Made by a program: the position numbers and the translations under genes
From: Candidatus Heimdallarchaeota archaeon LC_3
Lineage (GTDB): Archaea; Asgardarchaeota; Heimdallarchaeia; Hodarchaeales; LC-3
Assembly: GCA_001940645.1 (NCBI GenBank)
Contig: MDVS01000024.1
Span: forward strand, 21,345-85,344
Length of the DNA: 64,000 nt
Direction: 5' to 3'
Notes under the pieces: generated by a model
The model's input: only the letters and a program-made list of their open reading frames with translations
What the model was told of the DNA's origin: nothing
Databases searched by the model: none
Shown here: piece after piece, positions 26,518-34,371 of the stretch
Layout: every line of letters begins with the position of its first letter
Position numbering within the stretch: position 1 is the first letter of the stretch

Positions 26518-28050
26518 ATGTTTATGAACAAAATTTCAAAAAAATCGACAGAACACCTTTTTCTACCTGACCGCGCTGGGGGAATAATTCTTCATCCAAG
26601 CTCCTTACCTGGAGATTTTGGAATAGGAGAATTATCATCGAATTTGTTTAAATTTATAGATTATTTACATAAATACGGAATAAAGTTATGGCAAATTTTA
26701 CCTCTAGGACCGACCGGATTTGGTGATTCTCCTTATTCCAGTTTTTCTGCATTTGCTGGGAATCCTCTCTTAATAAGTATAGAAAGATTAATTGATGACA
26801 ATAATATTGCTAAAGGTACAATTGAAGATCTCAAAAAATTACCAAAAAATTTTGTAGATTTTGGATCCTTGATTCCGTTAAAATGGAAAGCTTTATTCCA
26901 ATCATATGAAGCATTTAAGGAAAAAAAAAATAAGAAAAACTCCTTATATGAGAAATTTAAGAAATTAAATGAATTCTGGTTACATAATTTTGCTGTCTTT
27001 ATGGCATTGAAAGAGTATCATAACGGGGTATCATGGGATAAATGGGATAAAAAATACAAGTTTAGAGAGAAAAATGAATTAATAAAATGGTCAAAAGAGT
27101 ACAAAGATAAAATAGAATTTCAAAAATACGTTCAATACCTATTTCATAGTCAGTGGTCAGAAATTAAACAATATTCCAACAATATGGGGATATGCATAAT
27201 TGGAGATGTACCAATTTTTGTAGCTTACGATAGTGCAGATGTTTGGTCAAATACTAGGCTTTTTAATTTAAATGATGCTTTAAAACCGAATTTTGTCTCA
27301 GGTGTTCCTCCTGATGCTTTTAGCTCTACTGGACAAAGATGGGGAAATCCTCTATATAGGTGGGATATTATAAAGAAAGAAAAATATTTGTGGTGGTTAC
27401 AAAGATTTAAATTTTCACTTTTACAAATGGATATTATAAGATTAGACCATTTTCGTGGATTTGAAGCATGTTGGCAAGTACCTGCTTCAGAAACTACAGC
27501 AATTAATGGTAAATGGATAAAAGGACCTGGAAAAGAATTTTTAAAAGTATTACAAAAAAATTTAGGATATTTACCAATTATAGCAGAAGATTTAGGGATT
27601 ATAACAAAAGAAGTTGATGATTTAAGAAAATATTTTAATTTTCCGGGTATGAATATTCTTCAATTTGCATTTGATGATCAAAATATTGAGGAAAATAAAT
27701 ACTACCCAAAAAATTATCACGTTAACAGCGTTGTTTATCCTGGAACTCATGATAATTCGACTACTTTAAGTTGGTTTCAATCAATAAATGGTGCTCTTCA
27801 ACTTAAAGTAAAAAATTTATTAGAGACAGATGAAGATCACATAGTTAGAGACTTTATAAAATTAGCATGGTCTTCTGTATCGAAATATGCTATTATTTCC
27901 TTACAAGATTTGATGAGATTAGATGATAAAGCTAGAATGAATTTTCCTGGTAAAGCTAGAGATAATTGGAATTGGAGATTTGAATGGAAAGACATTTCAG
28001 ACCACTATTGGGAAGAATTAAAAAATTTTTCTCTAAAATATAAGAGATAA
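26518..28050 (+). CDS. malQ: 4-alpha-glucanotransferase (amylomaltase)
   Basis: A GH77 enzyme that transfers alpha-1,4-glucan chains (disproportionation) in maltodextrin and glycogen metabolism. The 510 residues are full length. Signatures include GIILHPSSLPGDFGIG (about 21-36), QILPLGPTGFGDSPYSSFSA, the nucleophile region MDIIRLDHFRGFEACW (about 305-320), the acid region IIAEDLGIITKEV, and the late PGTHDNST. The ATG at 26518 or at 26524 could be used. It lies close behind the HTH_10 gene and probably shares its transcript. Confidence 0.95.
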   Translation: MFMNKISKKSTEHLFLPDRAGGIILHPSSLPGDFGIGELSSNLFKFIDYLHKYGIKLWQILPLGPTGFGDSPYSSFSAFAGNPLLISIERLIDDNNIAKGTIEDLKKLPKNFVDFGSLIPLKWKALFQSYEAFKEKKNKKNSLYEKFKKLNEFWLHNFAVFMALKEYHNGVSWDKWDKKYKFREKNELIKWSKEYKDKIEFQKYVQYLFHSQWSEIKQYSNNMGICIIGDVPIFVAYDSADVWSNTRLFNLNDALKPNFVSGVPPDAFSSTGQRWGNPLYRWDIIKKEKYLWWLQRFKFSLLQMDIIRLDHFRGFEACWQVPASETTAINGKWIKGPGKEFLKVLQKNLGYLPIIAEDLGIITKEVDDLRKYFNFPGMNILQFAFDDQNIEENKYYPKNYHVNSVVYPGTHDNSTTLSWFQSINGALQLKVKNLLETDEDHIVRDFIKLAWSSVSKYAIISLQDLMRLDDKARMNFPGKARDNWNWRFEWKDISDHYWEELKNFSLKYKR

Positions 28051-28160
28051 TCAAAAATAAATATCTCTTGCTCATTTTTTTTGAATAATCTAGCATAAGA
28101 TAGATAAATACCCAATAGCAATATAAAAAATAAGTTAATATCGAAATTCTAATAATTTTA

Positions 28161-29846
28161 TTAACTACTTTTCAAAATATTATCAGATTTTAGAATAGTT
28201 TTTGTTTCTTGCTTTATTGTTGGAAAGTCTTGATAAACTGGTTCTAAACCTGATTGAAAATGTCTCAATCGTAAATGAGCACCACGTTTAATTTTTACTT
28301 TTGGAACTAAATTTTTATTACTATAAACTTCTTTAATTGCTTCTACAGTATAATTGATGTGTTGTAGACTATAAACATTTCTTGGAATAGCAAATCTAAC
28401 GAGATTAATGATGCTTTTCTGTTGCTCTACTGATTTTTTATCCCATTCAAATGCAAATGCTCCTAATTCACAGGCACGAATACCATAGTGTTTAATAAGT
28501 TCTATAGTTATACCGACTCCTCCAAAATCATCGATTTTTAAATTTGTTCCTTCTAAAAACTTATCAGTTTCAATATACACTGCATGTCCTCCAGCTGGAA
28601 GAATTATTGGAACTCCTGATTTAGCTAATTTTCTAGCAAAATCTCTTACCTGTAAAATTCTGTTATGTAAGTAAGATTCTTTAACAATTTCAAATAATCC
28701 TGCAGTAAGAGCCATTATGTCTCTTCCGCTTAATCCTCCATAACTATCATTTCCAAATGTTAAGATTTGCCTTTCTTTTAGTCTTATACCTATATCCATA
28801 TTATCTATTGAATATTTTTGCTGAAAAACACCTAAGTCTTTAAAGAATAAACCACCACCCATATTTGAGAGTCCATCTTTTTTAAAACTGATAGTAAACC
28901 CATCTACAAGCGAAAAACATTCTTGAATAATTTTTTTAATTGAAAATCCTTGATATTCAGACTCAAAACGTTTTATGAAATAAGCATTCTCTGCAAAACG
29001 GCAAGCATCAAAGAAAAACGGAATATTATAATTTTCAGAGATCTTTTTGACATCTCTCATATTTTTTAAAGAAACAGGTTGTCCTCCACCGGTATTATTC
29101 GTTATTGTTAAATAAATTATTGGAATAGATTCTGGTCCTTTTTCTTCAATAAAAGCTTTTAATTTCTCAATATTCATATCTCCTTTGAAAGGATTAATTT
29201 TATCCATCATTGTGTAATCAAATGAGTTTAATAAATTATCAGAAAAGAAATTAACTGGTTCGATACCAGAAGCACTAATATTAGCTTCAGTGGTATCAAA
29301 ATGACCATTATTGGGAATGAAGTACTTTCTATTCGAATTAATAGAATTTAATACGTCTTTAAGAGTAGAAAACAGAAGAAACTCTGCACATCTTCCCTGT
29401 GGAACAATGAAAGTATTAGGCCTTATCAACTGGTTAACCCCTCCATTAACAAATCCTCCTTGAAAGTTTGTTAAATATAAATCATTAAGTAATAACTCCA
29501 CATTTTGTTCATCGTTTAAAACATGTTTTAAAACAAATTTCGGATTGTCTCCTCTTTCAAAAGTGTCTCTTATTGCATCTAGCAAGACATAATATCCTTT
29601 ATTTCGGCCATATGACTCATCTCCATGAAACATAGATGCCCATTGTAGGTCAGTCATTGATGTAGCTCCTGAATCAGATAAATAATCTACAACTAACAAA
29701 TCTGCAGGAAAGGAAAATACATTAAATTCTGTTTCTTGTTGAGCCATTGCACGTTGGTCAAGGGTAACCTTTTTTATTGTCCTAACTACTAGTGTTTTAC
29801 TTGCTGGTACTGGTACTCCTAATTTATCCATTGTTTTATAAGTCAT
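28161..29846 (-). CDS. tnaA: Tryptophanase/tyrosine phenol-lyase family
   Basis: PLP beta-eliminating lyases of this family cleave Trp to indole, or Tyr to phenol, with pyruvate and ammonia. The 561-residue protein has the family landmarks VDYLSDSGATSMT, MFHGDESYGRNKGYYVLLDA, TNNTGGGQPVSLKN, the DACRFAENAYFIK block and the PLP-lysine motif SFKKDG followed by MGGG, plus the late AGGHAVYIE. It is about 90 residues longer than the E. coli enzyme because of an insertion near residues 95-130 and a C-terminal extension. Trp versus Tyr specificity cannot be told by eye. Confidence 0.88.
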   Translation of the reverse strand: MTYKTMDKLGVPVPASKTLVVRTIKKVTLDQRAMAQQETEFNVFSFPADLLVVDYLSDSGATSMTDLQWASMFHGDESYGRNKGYYVLLDAIRDTFERGDNPKFVLKHVLNDEQNVELLLNDLYLTNFQGGFVNGGVNQLIRPNTFIVPQGRCAEFLLFSTLKDVLNSINSNRKYFIPNNGHFDTTEANISASGIEPVNFFSDNLLNSFDYTMMDKINPFKGDMNIEKLKAFIEEKGPESIPIIYLTITNNTGGGQPVSLKNMRDVKKISENYNIPFFFDACRFAENAYFIKRFESEYQGFSIKKIIQECFSLVDGFTISFKKDGLSNMGGGLFFKDLGVFQQKYSIDNMDIGIRLKERQILTFGNDSYGGLSGRDIMALTAGLFEIVKESYLHNRILQVRDFARKLAKSGVPIILPAGGHAVYIETDKFLEGTNLKIDDFGGVGITIELIKHYGIRACELGAFAFEWDKKSVEQQKSIINLVRFAIPRNVYSLQHINYTVEAIKEVYSNKNLVPKVKIKRGAHLRLRHFQSGLEPVYQDFPTIKQETKTILKSDNILKSS

Positions 29847-30382
29847 TTAACCACTCAAAAGTAATTTAAACCAATATGGCGATTTTAATATGAATATTTA
29901 GTTTTCGTAAATTAACCTTTTTTTTGTTCGTGCTTATAACTCATTTTTGTTTTCACAGGATTTAAACTCTTATTTTAAGTAATCTACTCTCAATTATTTT
30001 GCAGATGTAAAAATTTCAAATAAATTCGTCTGAATTTATTATTAAAATAATTTATTGAGAAAATAAGACTTAGTTCAACCTAATTAGAATTATCCAAATT
30101 GCTGATTTAAATCAACTCTTTCCTTTGTGAAGATAATATGGTATAATCCACTATATTCACTATATTCACAATAAAGTACGGAGTGTTACAACTACAAATC
30201 CGACTGGAATCTGGGAAGATCAGAATCGTTTGTTAAGTTTTTTAAAATTACTTTTTACAACCTCAAATTTGATTCTAATCCAGTGAAAAAGAGAGAATAA
30301 TTCTTTTAGAAAGAATTTTATGTTTAAAGAAAAAGAAAATAAGAAAGAAAAATAGATTACACTATTTTTAATTTAGGTTTAC
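29847..30382. other. Intergenic region with possible RNA structure
   Basis: 536 bases without an ORF. A direct repeat of ACTATATTC lies at about 30152-30170. Downstream, ACTGGA (30203-30208) and AGAATC (30222-30227) can pair with TCCAGT (30279-30284) and GATTCT (30271-30276), giving a two-part stem. This could be a small RNA or simply chance. The promoter of the tryptophanase gene lies at the left edge. Confidence 0.25.
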
Positions 30383-30853
30383 TTACATACTAACTGAATT
30401 TTTATTTTTTGAAGTTTTCCAATTAGAATAGTTATAGCCTACTATTGGAAGCATAACTAAATCTAGAAAAACTAAATTAAAGATAACATTAAAGAATGAT
30501 CCAAGAGCTATTGACAAAACTGAATCAAAAAGAAACCAACCAATAGCACTGATTGTTATTGCTCTCCAAATCCATGGCTCATCTTTGATAAATAATTGTC
30601 GAGTAATTATTATCAATAATATGCCCCACCCAATCATTATACCCCCAATTAATCCAAAAAGAAATTGAATCATCGTTTTAGGACCTTTTGAAATTGATTC
30701 AAACAATATATCACTATTAAATTCTGATAGATAGAAGTCCAAAAGCTCTGGTATAAAATAAGGTACTATTAGAGCGAAAAACACTCCTGAGAGTAAAATA
30801 ATCCATGCTACTAAGTGTAGCAATTTTGTCCAAGTACTTGTCTTGTATTCCAT
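30383..30853 (-). CDS. Four-helix membrane protein, unknown
   Basis: This 156-residue protein has four predicted transmembrane helices (about 10-32, 60-82, 92-112 and 118-138) and short polar termini. The loop between helices 1 and 2 is about 28 residues and acidic. No conserved motif is recognised. It is divergently oriented from the polytopic gene at 31053 with a 200-bp gap. ATG 30853 is the only sensible start. Confidence 0.65.
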   Translation of the reverse strand: MEYKTSTWTKLLHLVAWIILLSGVFFALIVPYFIPELLDFYLSEFNSDILFESISKGPKTMIQFLFGLIGGIMIGWGILLIIITRQLFIKDEPWIWRAITISAIGWFLFDSVLSIALGSFFNVIFNLVFLDLVMLPIVGYNYSNWKTSKNKNSVSM

Positions 30854-31052
30854 ATTTTTTCACCTGATATATAGGCTAATTCTCTCTCTATTATGATTAA
30901 GATTTAATATTTAGTCATAAAGATATATATTGTACACGGATATATTTAAGAAAAAATGAAGAATCTATATCGGGTTTGAAATTATATTCTGAATATCTTG
31001 ATGGTATTTAGTAACAAATCAAGAATCAAAAGACCACTGATAAGTGTTTGAG

Positions 31053-31787
31053 ATGAGTTTAGAATCGTTATTCTTTTCAGGTGTAAGTTTACTTTTAGGT
31101 TTAATCATGTTCTATTTTGGTTTTCGATCATTTTTGATTGATCGAATTAAATTAGAGGATTTTATTGTTCATTTAAACTTCAGCTGGTTTATTTTAGGAC
31201 TATTGTGGGTTGTGATTGGTATTATAGAATTTTTTATCAAAATCAATACACTAACCCCCGTTTTAATTATAAAAGTTCTCGTTTTTTTCGCTATTCCATT
31301 TTTGTTAGAAATTTCATTATTCTACAATTCAATATTTTCAAATCGATTAATCTTTGTTGAAACTTATGTTCCCATATTAATCGGACTTTCATTTGGATTG
31401 AATCTTGGATCTTTATTTGTATCCAATTATTTATTAGACAATTTTGTTTTACTAGTGTTATCTTTTACTGGTATAATTATTTTCATTGAATTTTTAGTAA
31501 TGTATAGAAGATTTAGAAAAGTTTTATTTTCTAAAAAAGAACATGATCAAACTATATATTTTTTCAGAAAAATCATTAATGTTTCTTTATTACTACTTGT
31601 TGCTAGTTCAGCAGATATCATTATTTTTCTTGCAATCCTGATAGATGTTGAATTGATTAGTTTAGCATCAACTTTAGTATTTTTATTCTTCTTAGGTATT
31701 AGTATTTTAGTGATTTTAGAAAATAGAAATATTTTAATTAATTTCAAAAAATTAGATGTTTCATTGATATTAAATGAGATAAATTGA
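31053..31787 (+). CDS. Polytopic membrane protein, about seven helices
   Basis: The 244 residues are almost all membrane: about seven hydrophobic helices separated by short loops, with one longer charged loop (about 150-168, RRFRKVLFSKKEHD) between helices 5 and 6. The layout resembles seven-helix sensor modules found at the N-terminus of archaeal signalling proteins, but no output domain follows. A GTG at 31044 is an alternative start. A ribbon-helix-helix gene lies 59 bp downstream. Confidence 0.65.
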   Translation: MSLESLFFSGVSLLLGLIMFYFGFRSFLIDRIKLEDFIVHLNFSWFILGLLWVVIGIIEFFIKINTLTPVLIIKVLVFFAIPFLLEISLFYNSIFSNRLIFVETYVPILIGLSFGLNLGSLFVSNYLLDNFVLLVLSFTGIIIFIEFLVMYRRFRKVLFSKKEHDQTIYFFRKIINVSLLLLVASSADIIIFLAILIDVELISLASTLVFLFFLGISILVILENRNILINFKKLDVSLILNEIN

Positions 31788-31846
31788 TTTAATATTGTTA
31801 AATTTCCGAAAATTAATAAAAAGTATATCTATTTTCACTTAAAAGC

Positions 31847-32047
31847 ATGAGGCAAAACTTGATGCCTAAAACTGGCGTAATATCTGTCCGTATGAAAAAT
31901 GAAATAATGATAGAGATTCAGAAATATTCAGAAATTCTCCAAATTCGTCCATCAACTATCATAGCATTATTAGTTGAAGATTATCTTGAATTATGGGTTA
32001 AAGAGCAATCTGAGCGTGCTTTTAAGAAAATTTGGATGAAGGACTAA
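31847..32047 (+). CDS. Ribbon-helix-helix DNA-binding protein
   Basis: The 66 residues begin with a short beta-strand (GVISVRM) followed by two helices with the CopG/Arc-type pattern (VRMKNEIMIEIQKYSEI and RPSTIIALLVEDYLE). The 'RPSTII..LVEDYL' turn is typical of RHH repressors, which bind DNA as dimers. Start ATG 31847, or ATG 31862. It follows the polytopic membrane gene and might control it; that is a guess from position. Confidence 0.68.
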   Translation: MRQNLMPKTGVISVRMKNEIMIEIQKYSEILQIRPSTIIALLVEDYLELWVKEQSERAFKKIWMKD

Positions 32048-32179
32048 AATTAAATGGAAAATTCATAATTAAACTTCTATTTCAATTAGCTTTAAACTTA
32101 ACCTAACAATTAGTCTTTTTTGCTTACAAGTTTTAAAAAATGGGAATTTTAGATTTTATTTTTGTCGGATTTGATTTCT

Positions 32180-33373
32180 ATGGTGAACAGGATATCTTCT
32201 TCAAAACGATTGCAAGGCGTATCGCCTTCAGGTATGAGAAAATTATTTGAAATTGCTCATGAATTGCGTAAACAAGGCAAAGAAGTTCTGGATTTTGGAT
32301 TGGGTGATATAGATATCCCCATGCCAGAAAAAGTCAAAGCAGGTTTAATTGATGCCATTGATAAAGGATTAACCAGATATGGTTCAAATCCTGGTGATCC
32401 AATACTTCGTGAAAAACTTGCAAACCGTTATAATGAGAAATTTCATGCACCCGATATTGATCTGGAAAATGTTATTGTTACGTGTGGAGCTCTTGAATCA
32501 TTATTTGATACTATTCTTGCTTATATTGATCCGGGTGATGAAATAATTATTCATGAACCTTCATTCAAATATTTTGAATATATATCAAGAATCGCTTACG
32601 CAAAGCCGATTTTATTAAGTACTGATTCAAGAAATGATTTTAAATTAACAGCAGACGCTATTAATGACGTTATTACTAGTAAAACAAAAGTAATTCTATT
32701 AAATTATCCAACAAACCCAACAGCAGCCATACTAACCAAAAAAGAAATAAAATCTATAACTGAAGTTGTTGAAGATGCTGGAATTTTATTAGTTTCAGAT
32801 GAAAGTTATGAAAATATATATTATGATGGTTTAAATCACAGTAGTTTCTTAGAATTTAATTACCCTAATACTTTAGTTATTTCTTCATTCAGTAAATCAT
32901 TTTCTATGACTGGTTTGCGTGTTGGTTATACAATTGGGGCTTCGAAAGATATTTTAATTCCAATTAACCAAATCCATCAATATAATACTGCCCATGCTAA
33001 TAGACCTTCACAATACGCTGCTTTAGCTGGTTTAAACCATGAAGAAGAAATATCTAAATATATTTTAGAAATCTTGACAAAGAGAAGAGACAGAATAGTT
33101 CAAACTTGGAAGAAAATTCCTGGTTTAAATTTCGAAACCCCAAAATCGACATTTTATATATATGGTGATGTTTCTCAGACTGAATTTCCAAACTGCAATG
33201 ATTTCTGTGATTTTGCTCTTAAGAATGGAGTTATTTTGGTTCCTGGGACTGAGTTTGGATCAAATAAAAATGAAAATTTAACTAATTATTTTAGAATGAG
33301 CTTTGGGATAGGTTCTGGAGGGTTAATAGAAAGAGGTGCAGAATTATTAATTGAAGCATTTAATAATTTATAA
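32180..33373 (+). CDS. Class I/II aminotransferase
   Basis: A PLP fold-type I aminotransferase of 397 residues, similar to archaeal aspartate/alanine-type enzymes. Motifs include the FGLGDIDIPMP region near 40, NYPTNPT (about 175-181), the SDESYENIYYDG block, and the PLP-lysine motif SSFSKSFSMTGLRVGY (about 234-249) with the phosphate-binding Arg. ATG 32180 was chosen; an in-frame TTG at 32162 would add six residues. The amino donor cannot be assigned. The gene stands alone. Confidence 0.88.
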   Translation: MVNRISSSKRLQGVSPSGMRKLFEIAHELRKQGKEVLDFGLGDIDIPMPEKVKAGLIDAIDKGLTRYGSNPGDPILREKLANRYNEKFHAPDIDLENVIVTCGALESLFDTILAYIDPGDEIIIHEPSFKYFEYISRIAYAKPILLSTDSRNDFKLTADAINDVITSKTKVILLNYPTNPTAAILTKKEIKSITEVVEDAGILLVSDESYENIYYDGLNHSSFLEFNYPNTLVISSFSKSFSMTGLRVGYTIGASKDILIPINQIHQYNTAHANRPSQYAALAGLNHEEEISKYILEILTKRRDRIVQTWKKIPGLNFETPKSTFYIYGDVSQTEFPNCNDFCDFALKNGVILVPGTEFGSNKNENLTNYFRMSFGIGSGGLIERGAELLIEAFNNL

Positions 33374-33458
33374 ACTAATATTTTCATTAATTATCACTAG
33401 TCGTCCATATTTACATTAAAACTCACTAACGATTCCTAAATCTTTGTTGAACTATATA

Positions 33459-34079
33459 ATGAAAGTAATTTTAATACGACACGGAGAAACAGATTACAAT
33501 CTTGAATCTCGAATAATGGGATGGAAAAAAATTCCTTTAAACCATAATGGAAAACAACAAATAAGCATACTTGCAAAAATTTTAGATAATCAATATTCAA
33601 TATCAAAAATGTATTGTTCGGACTTATTAAGAACAAAACAAACGGCAGAAATAATAAATACAAAACTTGAAATTAGTGAAGTTATTTACAAAACAAATTT
33701 AAGAGAACATTCATTTGGAGATTGGGAAGGATTATTGTTTAATGACTTGAAAGTAAAAGAGAGTTTTAATAAATATCTAGAATTGAAAGATGAAGAAAAA
33801 TCTGCTCCAAATGGTGAAACAATAAGGTTTTTTAATGATCGTGTTTTTTCTGAATTCAAATTAATAATAGAGGAGAATTTGCATTTAAATAACGAAATTT
33901 TGATTGTTGCTCATGGTGGAACCAACCGTGCTATTCTTGGAAAATTGTTTAAAATATCATTTTCGGACTCTCAGAAAATAATAAAACAATCTAATGCATG
34001 TATTAATGAGATAATTTTTGAGAAATCCTTTGATGATTACCAAATAGGCAATTTAAATGTAAATTCTTTTTTACTTTAA
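33459..34079 (+). CDS. Histidine phosphatase (phosphoglycerate-mutase-like)
   Basis: The phosphohistidine motif RHGETDYN is at the very N-terminus (about residues 7-14), the Arg of the phosphate pocket is in SDLLRTKQTAE (about 54-64), and the second catalytic His is in AHGGTNRAI (about 150-158). The 206 residues fit small GpmB/CobC/broad-specificity phosphatases. ATG 33459 places the motif correctly; TTG 33444 only adds five residues. The substrate is unknown, and the neighbours give no pathway clue. Confidence 0.9.
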   Translation: MKVILIRHGETDYNLESRIMGWKKIPLNHNGKQQISILAKILDNQYSISKMYCSDLLRTKQTAEIINTKLEISEVIYKTNLREHSFGDWEGLLFNDLKVKESFNKYLELKDEEKSAPNGETIRFFNDRVFSEFKLIIEENLHLNNEILIVAHGGTNRAILGKLFKISFSDSQKIIKQSNACINEIIFEKSFDDYQIGNLNVNSFLL

Positions 34080-34371
34080 TAATTTTTTGTAATTTGTTAT
34101 TTAGAACTTAAATAATTACTACCTTTACTTTTCATTTTATATCTGATGAGTATAGTAATATTCATACCACCTCATACTAATATTTAAATAGAAACTCAAT
34201 CTATACTCAATTGCATATGTTGTGCAAGTTGCAGAAATAACAGAATTAATATGGTCGAATAAAAGCGATTCAGTTTTTAATAGTATTTTAAAAAGTAAAT
34301 TAGTGACATTTTTGTTCTAACTGACTGAAATACTTAAATTTCTAAGTAAGTAATCAAATAAAGGTTAAAAA

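Noticed and set aside
34222..34320. 32-codon GTG-initiated ORF before the P-type ATPase
   Set aside because: Reads like protein but is very short, lacks a ribosome-binding site and matches no family.
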